The notes: generated by a model not told the origin, from the sequence alone. Counted from the stretch's first letter, positions 43,801 to 52,677 are shown. The stretch: 64,000 nucleotides of DNA from Candidatus Zixiibacteriota bacterium (GCA_028289585.1 JANQPI010000010.1:248001-312000); one strand, 5' to 3'. Program-made: numbers and translations.

Positions 43801-45745
43801 GATTGTAGTCAGCGATGTGTGTATTTTCACTTCCATCCACACGAATCGTTACGTCTGTGAGTTGCAGGATGTCGTTGTTTGATGCATCGTTGTTGAAGTG
43901 TGCTTGTTTCGTGAATGTGGCAGTAGATCTGTCAAAGCTCCACCACCTGTAGAAATGCTTATTCTGTGAGATGTCACGGCCTTGCAGGCAATGAACCGTG
44001 GTACCGAATTGCAACTCGTCAAACTCAGCGGAGAACGTCGCTGTGGTATCATGTACTGTAAACTCCATCCATGACGAGTCCGTTCTATGAAACGCGTAGA
44101 CGATATGCAGTACATCGTCTTTATCCTTGTCTACTACAACGATACAGTCCCGCGAAGAATAGAGGTGGAGCACTTCTCCAAGAGGGTTCCATGGAAGTTC
44201 CAGCTTGGGTTCATCTTCCCATAAACCACCATTGTACGTTTTGATGAAGATGGCATTCGAATCGCGTTGATAAAAAGCGACCCAATCGGATCCAGCAGTG
44301 ATAGATGAGTCTAGTGGGTCAATGCCATACGCCGAAAGATCACGTACATCCCAGAATCCGTTCCATGACCAGAGATACGCTACATCCATCGTATCAAACA
44401 GAATTGTATCAACGTACGACCCAACAGCGATACCAACGTCGCGGCTGAAAGCACAGTTTGGTCGCGAGTTTTGAGTGTAGTTGGGGCCTGGCGTTTCGTC
44501 CAGTTGATGATTCAGGCTTAGCAGTACATCCGAGCCATCAATGTAACCGTACTTCAGCCGTTTTACCGCTCCTGCAGGATATGTGATGGATGCGATAGCA
44601 CCGTAATACGTGAATGAAGTGTCTTCTTCGTATGCAAATTTGTATGGAGCAAGGCTGTCGCTCACGTCTAAACCCGATGCACTCAAACGCTCCAGCCGCA
44701 GCTTCTTAAGTTGCGAGGAATAAGTAGAGTTGTGGTATCCGTAGGCGAATCTATGTCGCCCAATAATGTTGCTTGCTCTCAGGACGTTGATTGAGTCCAA
44801 CTTCTTCAGAGCCTGATCCTCAAATCCGGTACCATTGTGCTCGGTTACCGTGTCTTCTCTAGAAGAGTAGTAGAATACTGCCGAGTGACCCGTGCTGGTA
44901 GTTATTGACTTTGGATACACGAATTGTGTGTAGTGATTGCTGGTATCAGTACTTTGCAATGGCAGGGTCGAGAGATCCTGTTCGTAAGTGTATAATGTAG
45001 TACACCTCACCGTATGTAGAGGCGTCTGCCACGACAGATACCAGGTCGTGGGAACGACAATATCATAACCGTCAGTCGAATTGGATCGCCAACCGATGCC
45101 TATTGCATCGTTCCATGCCAGTGTCTTGCCAACGCTGTTTGAGTTCGTTGTATCCGAATCGCCCAGCCTCAAGTGATAGGTGCCTTCAAGAATCAGATCC
45201 CATCCGACCACTAGTTGAGTGTCATAGACTGCTACGATTTCTCGTAGAAAGGACATCGGATTGCTCGCTAACCGGTAGCACCGCTTTCCAGAGGCATCAA
45301 CGGAGTCTAACACGAGAGGATCGCCACTTCCTCCCGTGATGAACGTATAGGTGTCATCCCAGCGAGATGCTGTCATGTTGTGATCGGAAGCGATGAGCGT
45401 GACGGGATACGAGAATCCAACTCCAACTGGTGAGGCTTGAATATCTCGATTCTCGGCTCTGACGATGTGAGAAACCGCTCCGGAGTACGCTAATGAGAAA
45501 TCAACGATACCCTGTGATTTCGTTGGGAGAGAGAACAGCGGAAACTGTTCGCTGTGCTGGCCATTGCCGGCTGTGACGCTGCCGGACAGATGGACTGCGG
45601 ATATCTCTCCAATGGGTGATTCGGGACTTGGCTGACCAGAATATGACATTTCCTGTGCTGGAGAGGTCATGTGTATCAATAGCAGGCCTGCAGTAGCGAA
45701 TGCGACGGCGAAGCTACGAGACGGAGTAAGTGGTGTTACCTGCAT
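37868..45745 (-). CDS. giant secreted RHS/YD-repeat protein with variable C-terminal domain
   Basis: 2,625 residues with a signal peptide (FAVAFATAGLLLIHMTSPAQ) and strong ribosome binding site AGGAAGG. The first part resembles the SpvB/TcaB-like module; the rest holds many YD repeats (for example VYDHDGSLRRLTF, EYDYDLAGNLRVIKQGG, YQYDNGRGWLEKAV). The conserved core ends at YFGGRYYDAQLGQFTSIDKA and DNNPIIGTDPDGE. The last 340 residues form a separate domain with hydrophobic Gly-rich helices, then EEIFHFYQLEVDGFGYAGG, which recalls zincin metalloproteases (HExxH) with Glu in place of the first His. Probably a surface or toxin-delivery protein. A run of nine G lies on the coding strand at 39390-39398. 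Confidence 0.85.
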   Translation of the reverse strand: MQVTPLTPSRSFAVAFATAGLLLIHMTSPAQEMSYSGQPSPESPIGEISAVHLSGSVTAGNGQHSEQFPLFSLPTKSQGIVDFSLAYSGAVSHIVRAENRDIQASPVGVGFSYPVTLIASDHNMTASRWDDTYTFITGGSGDPLVLDSVDASGKRCYRLASNPMSFLREIVAVYDTQLVVGWDLILEGTYHLRLGDSDTTNSNSVGKTLAWNDAIGIGWRSNSTDGYDIVVPTTWYLSWQTPLHTVRCTTLYTYEQDLSTLPLQSTDTSNHYTQFVYPKSITTSTGHSAVFYYSSREDTVTEHNGTGFEDQALKKLDSINVLRASNIIGRHRFAYGYHNSTYSSQLKKLRLERLSASGLDVSDSLAPYKFAYEEDTSFTYYGAIASITYPAGAVKRLKYGYIDGSDVLLSLNHQLDETPGPNYTQNSRPNCAFSRDVGIAVGSYVDTILFDTMDVAYLWSWNGFWDVRDLSAYGIDPLDSSITAGSDWVAFYQRDSNAIFIKTYNGGLWEDEPKLELPWNPLGEVLHLYSSRDCIVVVDKDKDDVLHIVYAFHRTDSSWMEFTVHDTTATFSAEFDELQFGTTVHCLQGRDISQNKHFYRWWSFDRSTATFTKQAHFNNDASNNDILQLTDVTIRVDGSENTHIADYNHETGLFDAGQHHWSVNFPNALAPLFPGYVAHTGMAFQIRMRPANGSSTWHTAHRAFSGTMCGPVYQAPTTFPISAEAFGVCVLGTACYQRNMRAYLQDHDSLAFHTLMIALDHEALWTAAGTRQCLAAWYADFNHTNESRLFVTRNSGTWNWSAQDTLLDFLIYDYRHWGTSIIEKKVPSISATKNLIAVHGKVCPNPSDSTLDYAQRYIFVYNSLAQKWDTLDVEPLFYERANRTHVSTCNGRAMIIPEDAFPHKFQRWHQQLYGSQITNIPVVQSVHLYTDGDTTSVPLCVIFDYRGVIFNSSTTTPRCAEVAVSSVHYEGNDPESWRVIRFYNDIDAAQFASSGLNLPNLVDSSLFNGIVNGGYLLDGSSYFAYDSASTDTAGHPFDYSETQHTILTMQSGMGKTLYHPTIARQLTQVDGVVTVVDHQYDDQMRSISSQTDLGQGRVSILNTYYKSWSDGYIGSHADSSLSMIVDTTSNDTLVTNFVGYTYLNRYQIDESYTWTDLQNRADSVALTRVVRRDEAGQPIETVSPSNQHTFVQYGSRSTAEHVAAAFTGVRFNLASWFNVDDGWRGEDWVHQDWISWDSVIGYHAGPYNSFTDDAVAFTGEKSVGCSASGTGLKGAFQTWAFDSTYFDRDYSLSFWAKSSVDLVIDWYAVHGGHTGSTIASFSKTVPGSSEWTQYKFYLPLKELDTADAFQVQIWLANGISDTANFDDFILMPIDASVETYMVDKYGRLVSSSGTSGTPTRREYDGLGRLTGTFRWNNDTISTYEYYSSRIENSGVYDRTDPNYTLTSTLRTDGVSKRATFFDGSGRTLQNRTLLAGESSSTAVLVTGLSNSNATGQVTRSYLPYIDHFGDTTLLSFDDSATARLEVDLYYDGSIAPNAGNRAYAESDYETGSKRRLIASSKPLPEFDISGAYARRLSYDQWIDGSDTFLVVHSFDEDSNHTSVASHVRGTETRMTSYFDDGSGIDSSIIRQLNRPMTRTDTVFMDTGSTYIPLRATFTNDLGLVDSTWKVDYGTIRMIYDDFGKLRFMQNDQRRGENSFVYFKYDSAGRKLEEGVMDSADVYFNGTTASLLDFPDGPRNPDIKYRWHFDFWTDGSDTLFEPGKLVRVESGNQLYYQNFEYFIQGDSDIVSTRLPHSAGIVTSVTHVYDHDGSLRRLTFRPTASSDVGIRHIEYDYDLAGNLRVIKQGGLSLHKLHYAEFDYNERGRILENRLGVMENIVWRFNDTLQIVNYDYDAAGALLGINSINGVASDPTKTYGDAYDHFAQEFTYYDTTISNGNFNGAPWIICTRTNTPSSGSTTSFHYTYQYDNGRGWLEKAVNTSSSADTREYSYNQLGQRTSTNHGSPAQLVDYHYDTSPGSSRLRWITGMGVDSIYYDTLGNMVSDLANDIYSMRYDYRNMLTHVTAISQLDSSVYDSLEFVYDQTRKRIHKKYYYHYMDDCEPDTIIFPPPMAGQGPGGGQQCPKETYANVYYLYDRGELLATFTAPGMVREFFVNGPIGKVATYYNNDDSLLFYSLFDYLGTPRVQLYGTPRTTPFDTSYYVSGQLHLYPFGATATSVQVSSYPSNYTFTGQERDDNGAHDYLYFGGRYYDAQLGQFTSIDKAGQFASGFAYGDNNPIIGTDPDGEFFHFLLGPALGALIGGLTSGATYALMAGGSFRWDSMWESMKLSAASGAIGATLSVAGNIAGVANNIGYRVISEGASYAAALEIQGQEPTLRGFGSSLIASTALSELPSLDARSGSTFRNTVDDIAYSGFLGAAHGGLTHVTSNAMAGRDIFAGIDRSFSAGLAAGASRGIATTAVLGPIMSPNRVQQAAIDYSKVSLDTDAEPTLRLMKFGLLGLVPGMPRGFAGLGSNILVTGGSTDWDETIDIEEIFHFYQLEVDGFGYAGGKLAEEQIGNQFGADSYNTPGKYEWEASYMAREFHRIVVPGSRWASTTYGPSVNDSHRKSLVPLDSHSQSWLRSFY
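39390..39398 (-). repeat. poly-G(9) tract inside rhs
   Basis: Nine consecutive G on the coding strand, within a Pro/Gly-rich segment (PPPMAGQGPGGGQQCPKE) just before the last RHS repeats and about 500 codons from the stop. Length change by one base would remove the C-terminal domain. Confidence 0.6.
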
Positions 45746-46297
45746 ACTAACCTTCCTAATGCTCTAGTCGAAAACCTGACACTACTGAAAGAACGTTGAT
45801 AACAGTATCAGCGGGCAATGCCTGCTCGTGATTTTTTTCTCAAACTCCTCTAAGTGCTTAGCCTGCTTGCAGATGTGATTGTCGAAAACCGTGTTAGAAG
45901 TGTGTAGTGGAAGTAGGTCAGGACAAAAATGCTAGCCTACTAATGTGTAACTCATCGAGGAACTGGGACTTGTATAGGGAGTCGTGATCCTTCGAAGTCA
46001 TCGCACAGTTACTTTGTCCCTGTGCGTGCAAGCCAACCATCAGACGGCAGTCAGGAGAAGTGCTGAGTTGGGACCAGAGTTGGTTCTCAGTTCTCTCCTC
46101 TTGAATGTAGCAGAACAACAATGACTGAGAACCAGATGATCGAGGTGAAGACTCCGGGTGTGGCATGCAGATTTCTGCACGTTCTGGTGTCGTAGAGCGA
46201 TTCATTACATGAAGCAAGAGATCGTCACTTTGAGGTCAGGTATAGGCAACAACCATCAGACATTGACGACCAGCAAACAGCATTCACTAATGGTGAT
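45746..46297. other. 552-bp intergenic region between rhs and the secretion locus
   Basis: No credible gene; frames here (for example 45918-46217) lack coding character. It must hold the rhs promoter on the - strand. A weak hairpin GCGGGCA-5-TGCTCGT followed by seven T (45810-45838, + strand) could be a terminator, but no + strand gene precedes it. Confidence 0.4.
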
Positions 46298-47494
46298 TCA
46301 GTTGCTGAAAGTCAGAGTAAACAGAGGGCTGTATAAGGCAACCAAGAGGACACCTACCGTCAGGCCCATCACAATGAGAATCAACGGTTCGAGCAGCGTC
46401 GTGAGTAGTTTTGTGTTGTGCTCAATATCCCGCAGAAGTGATTGTCGCGCTTGACTAAATGCGGCAGCGAGTTCTCCTGTCTCTTCGCCAACGTGAACTA
46501 AACGAGGTAGAAGATCGACAACAACGCCTGAATGCGATAAAACCTTGGAGTAGCTTTGACCTTCGACAATAGGTTGAATGATGTTGGACAAGCGCTGCGC
46601 TGCGTAGCGTACACCACAAACTTTTGGCGCGATTGCTAGTGAGGCAGTCAGTTCAAGACCGCCACTCAAGAGATCGCTCATTGCTGTCGCGTAACGTGCA
46701 GAAACTGATGTCTTCAGCGCCTTGCCGATGACAGGAACATTGAAGACAAATTTCCCTAGAGTTATTCCCACGATGGGAAGTCGCCCAAGAATTGCGACCA
46801 CGAAGGCCAGCAACAGCGCACCGATGCCAAAAGCCAGCCAATGCTCTGTTATCCAACTACTTATCTCGATGAAGCTCTGGGTCAACGGCGGTAGCTCGAT
46901 GCCCATATTTGAATACAGTTCGTGAAACGAGGGAATGACAAAGACCATCAAGATGGCAATGACGATTATCGCGGCAATGCACACCACAAGCGGATAGGCA
47001 ATGGCCTTCTTGATTTCCTGCCGAAGTGTTTCTCGAGCTTCAATCGCAGTCGCGAGTTGAGAAAAGGTCTCTCCGATTTGTCCGCTCTGTTCGCCTACGC
47101 GAGCCATGGCAACATAGCCCTCATCGAAAACGCTCGGGTACAGTGACAGCGCATCTGATAGTGACTGCCCTTGCTCAACAGAGTGTCTGACTTCTTGCCA
47201 AACCGATTTCCAGGTACCCTGCTTTGATTGCTCTTCGATGAAGGAGAGTGAATCTATAAGGCTGACGCGGCTTAATAAGAGATCCGAGAGATGACGAGTT
47301 GAGCGCGACAAATGTCGTCTAGCTAACTGGCCGAGCCACCACGACTTCCATGGAGCGGGTGAAGCGGTGAAGCGATCGAGTTGAATACCTTCTCGCAGCA
47401 ACCGTGATCCGAGTTCGATCGGGTCTTTGGCTGACATCGAGCCGCCGACTATTTTCCCGCTCTGGGACGTGCCTTGATAACGGAAAACTGTCAC
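46298..47494 (-). CDS. gspF: type II secretion / type IV pilus inner-membrane platform protein
   Basis: 398 residues, GspF/PilC family. Two homologous halves each with the conserved RVGEQSGQIGETFSQLA and HVGEETGELAAAFSQA motifs, and membrane helices at about residues 165-190 (VVCIAAIIVIAILMVFVIPS), 215-240 and 370-390 (LILIVMGLTVGVLLVALYS). It couples the cytoplasmic ATPase to pilin assembly. It uses a GTG start and is divergent from gspE, with 98 bp shared between them. Confidence 0.92.
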   Translation of the reverse strand: MTVFRYQGTSQSGKIVGGSMSAKDPIELGSRLLREGIQLDRFTASPAPWKSWWLGQLARRHLSRSTRHLSDLLLSRVSLIDSLSFIEEQSKQGTWKSVWQEVRHSVEQGQSLSDALSLYPSVFDEGYVAMARVGEQSGQIGETFSQLATAIEARETLRQEIKKAIAYPLVVCIAAIIVIAILMVFVIPSFHELYSNMGIELPPLTQSFIEISSWITEHWLAFGIGALLLAFVVAILGRLPIVGITLGKFVFNVPVIGKALKTSVSARYATAMSDLLSGGLELTASLAIAPKVCGVRYAAQRLSNIIQPIVEGQSYSKVLSHSGVVVDLLPRLVHVGEETGELAAAFSQARQSLLRDIEHNTKLLTTLLEPLILIVMGLTVGVLLVALYSPLFTLTFSN

Positions 47495-47592
47495 CGGCTA
47501 CTATCCACAGTACTGCAATATCGTTATATTTCAGGTGCATGGGCAAGTCGTTCGCTGCAAAAACTAGATAGCAACAGTTTGGGCAGAAGACG

Positions 47593-48915
47593 ATGGATTC
47601 GGAACATCGGGAGATGCGACTGAAAGCTGGCATAGATCACATGGATCCAGACGAGAAAGCGGGATTCCAAATGAACGGTCAAGACCCTAGTGCCAATGTT
47701 GACTGGTCGGACCTCTCATTCCGGTTGTCTCGTCGTCATGAGCCTGATCTCGTAAGCGACACGCCAACCAATTCCGTGCCTCGTGGCGAAAGCTCGGCCC
47801 GAGGGCAGGTTTCAACTCAACCTTCTTCTCAAATTGTGGTGGCCGTCGACAGGGTCTTCTCGCACGCCTTGGAGTGTAACGCATCTGATATTCATATTGA
47901 ATCGGCATCAGAGAATATCCGATTGCGTTTTCGAATTGATGGACGCCTGCACGATATCAAGCTGTGGCCCAAGGCTTGGCATGGTGAGTTGTTCTCCAGG
48001 CTGCGTATTCTGGCCGGGCTAGATATCGCCGAGCAGCGACGGCCCCAGGACGGTCGCATTACACTCGGTGCTGCCAATCCGGTTGATATACGAGTTTCAA
48101 TCATTCCCAGTCAACATGGTACGAAAGCCGTCCTGCGCATTCTTGATGCTTCGAGAACTCAACTCTCTTTGAGTGATGTTGGTTTGGAGGACTATCAAGA
48201 GAGTCAACTGACGACTCACCTGTTGCAGCCGAATGGATTGATTCTCGTAACCGGACCGACAGGATCAGGAAAGACAACAACACTTTACGCGGCTCTACGT
48301 CACCTGCGTTCGAACGATATCAACATTTCAACTGCTGAAGATCCAATTGAGTATCGATTAGAGGGAATAACCCAAACTCAGGTCCGGCCGGATTTGGGAG
48401 TCGGGTTTGCGTCTTTGCTCCGATCATTGCTTCGACAGGATCCCGATATCATTCTGGTTGGTGAGATTCGCGACGCCGAAACGCTGGGAATGGCACTCCG
48501 AGCTTCGATGACCGGTCATTTGGTTCTCTCGACATTGCATACAAACTCTGCGCCGGCCAGCATTGCGCGTCTTCTCGACATGGGAGCCGAACCATATCTT
48601 CTTGCGGGGGCACTACGTCTAGTAGTAGCTCAACGTCTCGTGCGTAAGATATGTCCGATTTGTAAGGGTTCTGGATGTGATCCATGCCTACGGACCGGTT
48701 ATTCCGGTCGCAAGGGCGTATTTGAGTTGCTGCAGACGTCTCGACGTATCGCACGCTCAATCACAGCAAAGGCAAGCGAAGATGATATACGACTGGCTGC
48801 CAAGGAAGAAGGAATGCAGACCATTTCTGAACATGCGGAGCTTCTCGTTCAGCGCAATATCACAACTACAGAAGAAGTAAGACGTGTTCTTGGTGATGTG
48901 GCTGATAAGAAGTAG
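47593..48915 (+). CDS. gspE: type II secretion / type IV pilus assembly ATPase
   Basis: 440-residue hexameric ATPase driving pseudopilus assembly. Walker A VTGPTGSGKTTTLYAAL, Asp box and ISTAEDPIEYRLEGITQTQV, Walker B DPDIILVGEIRDAETLGMAL, His box TGHLVLSTLHTNSAPASI, and a zinc site CPICKGSGCDPC are all present. The N-terminal domain is short compared with full GspE/PilB (about 500-570 residues). It overlaps the secretin gene. It is the first gene of a + strand operon running to 55871. Confidence 0.93.
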   Translation: MDSEHREMRLKAGIDHMDPDEKAGFQMNGQDPSANVDWSDLSFRLSRRHEPDLVSDTPTNSVPRGESSARGQVSTQPSSQIVVAVDRVFSHALECNASDIHIESASENIRLRFRIDGRLHDIKLWPKAWHGELFSRLRILAGLDIAEQRRPQDGRITLGAANPVDIRVSIIPSQHGTKAVLRILDASRTQLSLSDVGLEDYQESQLTTHLLQPNGLILVTGPTGSGKTTTLYAALRHLRSNDINISTAEDPIEYRLEGITQTQVRPDLGVGFASLLRSLLRQDPDIILVGEIRDAETLGMALRASMTGHLVLSTLHTNSAPASIARLLDMGAEPYLLAGALRLVVAQRLVRKICPICKGSGCDPCLRTGYSGRKGVFELLQTSRRIARSITAKASEDDIRLAAKEEGMQTISEHAELLVQRNITTTEEVRRVLGDVADKK

Positions 48916-50836
48916 GCAAAGCCTTAGATTTGGGGGACAGCGTTTTACGGTTTTTGCGATAGCGATTTGCGCTCTCTGTGTTCCCTTCACCCAGGCACAA
49001 TCGAGTCGCTTACCTGATTATCAGTTCTTTGCGCAAGTATCAGAGCATTCACAGTTACCACGCATACTTGTAGACACGACTATTCGTGTACCTCGCTTAG
49101 AAGCGAGCGGGACGGCGACGAGGGACGTTCTTGCTGCATTGGGTCGCACGTACGGAATCAGCCTCGTCGTCGATCAATCCGTGAGCGGCATACTGAATCT
49201 TCGCATTGACTCCGTTCGGCTGAATGACCTGTTCTTGTTCATCGCCAAGGAACAGGAGCTCGTATGGGAGAAAACGGGAGAACTGCTCAAAGTCTCAAAG
49301 GCCCCGCCACCGGAACCTGAACCAGGACTGCTTAGCATATCTCGTAGTGCTGACCGATATAGTATCGAAGCGCAGGGCGTCGAACTGGCACGGCTCGTAG
49401 ACTCGTTAATGGATGTATCGAATCTGACGGTAGTCATTAATGCCGATCGCAACGTGCTCATTGATGGTCGCGTTGTAAGCTTAACCCTTTTGGATGCGCT
49501 TCAGGCGCTCTTGTCTCCAGCAAACCTTGATGTCGCTACTCAAGGAGAAGTTCTGGTCATAGAACGAAAGAGCGATGAATCAGGTGCAGGAACGGGGACG
49601 CGGCTACAGTTGGCCTGCGCTGACGGAATCCTCAGTTTTCAAGCAACAAACGTCTCTCTTCAGCAAGTCATTCAACGACTATCGCAAGCCTGCGACGTAG
49701 GCATCACGACACAGGGTCAGCTGGACGGTACGGTCAATGCAACGATGAGCAACGTTACCGTTGAAGAAGCGCTTGTACTCATACTAACTGGTACTTCGTA
49801 TACCTACCAACGAGTCGGTGACGTGCTAATCGTTGGTTCTATCGAAAACCGAGACCTGCAAGCTTCGCGGATGCTGGAGTTTGACTACCTTATTGCTGAA
49901 CGAGTTGAACCGATCATTCCGGCAGTTTTGAGGGATCGCGTCTCCATCAAGACGATTAAGGAGCAAAATGCTCTTCTGGTAACCGGACCACAGACGGCAA
50001 TCACCCAGCTGGAGCTCTTCATTCAGGAAATCGATATCCCGGTTGCTCAGGTGCTGTTTGAAGTTCTGGTCGTCGATTACAACACTACCGATCGATCAAC
50101 GTTTAGACTATTCGCGAACAACTTTGGAGGAGATTCAGTATCCGCCAATGAAGAGTACTTTCCCAACGTCGATGTCAACTGGACAGGCAGTCAGCTCAAT
50201 CGGGAACTTGCATCACTGTCTGACAGACTCAGCATAGCTACGCTGGGACCACTTCCGGACAATTTCTTTCTCAGATTGCAAGCGATGGTTCAAGAGGGCA
50301 TCGCGAACATTCGCTCGCAGCCGCAAATCGCCTCATTGAATGGTCACGTCGCGAGCATCATAATAGGAACTACCCAGTATTTCCTGCTGGAAGACGCAAC
50401 GACATTTCCAGGTGACCAGCCCACTACGAGGACGTCACAGCGATTCGTTACGATTGAAGCAGACATGAAACTTGAGATTACTCCCTTTGTCAATCGGAGT
50501 GGAGATCTCGTTGTTGAGGTAATGCCAGAATTCAATACTCCCGTTGGAGAGTTCACGAGTGAGATCCCTCCTACGATCAACCGGCGACAGTTGTCGAGTA
50601 CCGTGCGGCTCAGAGATGGGGAGACCATTGTTCTAGGAGGACTTGTCGAAACAAACGTTGTTCGTACAATCGACAAGTTTCCTATACTCGGCTCGTTACC
50701 GCTGATTGGTAGCCTCTTTCAGAACCGATCGACAGTTGAACAACGAAGTGACTTAATGATCTACGTCACGCCTCGCGTCTATTTTGGTAGTGAAGCAGCG
50801 ATTGATCGTGATTCGCTGCTCAGCATTGATCCGTAG
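48896..50836 (+). CDS. gspD: secretin, outer-membrane channel
   Basis: About 646 residues. A signal peptide (FTVFAIAICALCVPFTQAQ) is followed by three successive STN-like domains (about residues 60-125, 150-210 and 235-300), then an N-type domain and the secretin core with VEVMPEFNTPVGEF, QLSSTVRLRDGETIVLGGLV and FPILGSLPLIGSLF. Three STN domains are more than usual and resemble PilQ-type secretins. ATG 48896 was preferred over GTG 48884 because it leaves a normal signal peptide; it overlaps gspE by 20 nt. Confidence 0.92.
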   Translation: MWLIRSRQSLRFGGQRFTVFAIAICALCVPFTQAQSSRLPDYQFFAQVSEHSQLPRILVDTTIRVPRLEASGTATRDVLAALGRTYGISLVVDQSVSGILNLRIDSVRLNDLFLFIAKEQELVWEKTGELLKVSKAPPPEPEPGLLSISRSADRYSIEAQGVELARLVDSLMDVSNLTVVINADRNVLIDGRVVSLTLLDALQALLSPANLDVATQGEVLVIERKSDESGAGTGTRLQLACADGILSFQATNVSLQQVIQRLSQACDVGITTQGQLDGTVNATMSNVTVEEALVLILTGTSYTYQRVGDVLIVGSIENRDLQASRMLEFDYLIAERVEPIIPAVLRDRVSIKTIKEQNALLVTGPQTAITQLELFIQEIDIPVAQVLFEVLVVDYNTTDRSTFRLFANNFGGDSVSANEEYFPNVDVNWTGSQLNRELASLSDRLSIATLGPLPDNFFLRLQAMVQEGIANIRSQPQIASLNGHVASIIIGTTQYFLLEDATTFPGDQPTTRTSQRFVTIEADMKLEITPFVNRSGDLVVEVMPEFNTPVGEFTSEIPPTINRRQLSSTVRLRDGETIVLGGLVETNVVRTIDKFPILGSLPLIGSLFQNRSTVEQRSDLMIYVTPRVYFGSEAAIDRDSLLSIDP

Positions 50837-50842
50837 GATCGC

Positions 50843-52153
50843 ATGGTAGGGACGGTCGTAACATCGATTTCCTCTTCGTTGAGAAGATGGCTCGACTGGC
50901 TTTGGCCATCGCGATTTGCGCTACTTCTCCTCAACCGACATCTCATACTGCTGCAACAAAGACTGTTTCGTGTGCCTGAAGTGGTCATCAACGAATGCTT
51001 TGAGGATGACAGCAATCTGGATGCTGAGCTGAAGCAAATTGGTGAGCGATTGCGCATGGCACTGTGCAGTGTCGATGTGGCGGTATGGTCCGCTGACTGT
51101 TTCGGGATGATGCGAACCATGTCCGGTAGTGATGACGATGGACATTCGCTACTTGACTCACTGAAGTCGGATGTGATCTACCGCCAGGATCGAGTCCGTA
51201 TCGGTCGTGATTCCTGGCTCATGGCTGCCCAGGGAATGCTGGCGAGCGATCACGAAGTGGTTGTCGATCGATTGCGAAGGGCAGATATCCCTACGGCGTC
51301 CGTCACCGTCATCCCTCTTTGGCTGGCAACAATGACAAAGTCCTCAGTCTCTGCCGGAGACGTGCATACGTGGAGACTTTCTAATCGTCAGTGGGTAATC
51401 GTTGGCACGAATCAACAAGGACAATGGCTTACGTTAAGCTTATGGGGAAACGACGAAGCTGACCTTCAACTGCAACACTGCCACATTATTGAGCAATTGG
51501 GTGATGTTGCGTCGGCACATTTTCACGATGACTTGAATTTCGATGCAAAGAGTGAAGCAGCGCGGGATAGTATTGCTAACTTGCGTTTACTGCCCATGCC
51601 GCGTCTTCTATCCTTTGGTGCCCAATGGGAGGCGCTGCATCGAGCGCTCGCTCTCATCGCTACGGGTGTGCGACTGGCAAGTATCGTGCTCCTTCTCGTC
51701 GCTGGACTGGCTGTAACTGGTGCTGGTGCCTTTCGCTTGGTTTCGCCTGCTAATGATTCGAAAGTCAAGGAGTATAGCACGCTGGCACAGAGCCGGGCGC
51801 AACTGCAAAGCGAGTTATCCCGAGTTAACCATGACAGGGGAAGGGCAAGTGTTTCAGTGGAGGGCATCAAGCAGCCAGCTTCACTCTTCTCCGCACTGTG
51901 CCAGGAGCGCGTTGCAGGAGTGCTCCTCGAAGAAGCGACCTTACAAGCAACAACCGGTGATTCAATAGAGATGCGAATTGTTGGCTGGTCGCGCACTGAG
52001 TCCGCCGTCTTTCAATTCCGATCACGTTCGAATGCTTGGCTGGAATCTGACCTTTTGTCATTGGAATCAATGCGCAAGGCGTATAGGTTCAATGGTCAAG
52101 CTGGCGATTCTCTGTTTCGCTTCACGCTGAGAGGTGCCTATGACTCACCTTAG
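50843..52153 (+). CDS. GspL/PilM-PilN-like assembly protein
   Basis: 436 residues. The first 270 form a soluble cytoplasmic domain, actin-like in general layout but weak in motif. One helix (ASIVLLLVAGLAVTGAGAFR) crosses the membrane near residue 285, then a coiled coil (YSTLAQSRAQLQSELSRVNH) and a small periplasmic domain. This is the topology of GspL, or of PilM and PilN joined. It lies 6 nt after the secretin and overlaps the GspM-like gene by 14 nt. Confidence 0.75.
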   Translation: MVGTVVTSISSSLRRWLDWLWPSRFALLLLNRHLILLQQRLFRVPEVVINECFEDDSNLDAELKQIGERLRMALCSVDVAVWSADCFGMMRTMSGSDDDGHSLLDSLKSDVIYRQDRVRIGRDSWLMAAQGMLASDHEVVVDRLRRADIPTASVTVIPLWLATMTKSSVSAGDVHTWRLSNRQWVIVGTNQQGQWLTLSLWGNDEADLQLQHCHIIEQLGDVASAHFHDDLNFDAKSEAARDSIANLRLLPMPRLLSFGAQWEALHRALALIATGVRLASIVLLLVAGLAVTGAGAFRLVSPANDSKVKEYSTLAQSRAQLQSELSRVNHDRGRASVSVEGIKQPASLFSALCQERVAGVLLEEATLQATTGDSIEMRIVGWSRTESAVFQFRSRSNAWLESDLLSLESMRKAYRFNGQAGDSLFRFTLRGAYDSP

Positions 52154-52655
52154 ACGGTACGGGGCGGGAACCATAGTGCTACTCCTCTTGCTTGCTGTGA
52201 GCATCTGGATGGCACAAACGGCAGTGGATCAACTGGTTCACGATGTCGGTGAGTACTCGTATCGCGTGCAGATCGAACGCGAATTGCCTTTTCTGATACA
52301 GCAAACCAGTAGCCTGCAAGAAGCGAAACATTCGCTAGAAAATGCACCAGGTGGGAATGTTGTCAGAAATCATCGAAAATTCGATCTCGATTCCCTGAGG
52401 ACCATTGCCCAGGCTTCTCAAGCACAGGTGGTTCGCATAAGTCAGTCGGACAGGAATGTGGCTGGTGTGCCCGAGCTAGGTTGGCGCACAGTGACTATTC
52501 AAGGAAGAGTTAGCCAGGTGCTCAGTGCGCTCAACAGTATTGAACAGGTGAATCATCGCGGAATCCGACGTGCGGTGCTTTCATCGGTTGATCAGAATCG
52601 CAACCTAGTGCAGTTAGAACTTCAATTACGCTTTGCCGATGGCGAGAACCCATGA
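52140..52655 (+). CDS. GspM/PilO-like assembly protein
   Basis: 171 residues from ATG 52140, chosen for the GAGAGG ribosome binding site; a GTG 6 nt earlier is possible. One N-terminal helix (GTIVLLLLLAVSIWMAQTAV), a coiled-coil stretch (ELPFLIQQTSSLQEAKHSLE) and a ferredoxin-like periplasmic domain. It partners the GspL-like protein in the inner-membrane platform. Assigned by topology and gene order. Confidence 0.72.
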   Translation: MTHLRRYGAGTIVLLLLLAVSIWMAQTAVDQLVHDVGEYSYRVQIERELPFLIQQTSSLQEAKHSLENAPGGNVVRNHRKFDLDSLRTIAQASQAQVVRISQSDRNVAGVPELGWRTVTIQGRVSQVLSALNSIEQVNHRGIRRAVLSSVDQNRNLVQLELQLRFADGENP

Positions 52656-52677
52656 CCTTTCGTTGGGGAATGGATCG

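Noticed and set aside
45810-45838. Hairpin followed by seven T
   Set aside because: The stem needs G-T pairs and no + strand gene precedes it, so a terminator is not well supported.
45918-46217. 99-codon - strand frame between rhs and gspF
   Set aside because: No ribosome binding site, no recognisable domain and irregular composition; probably chance.
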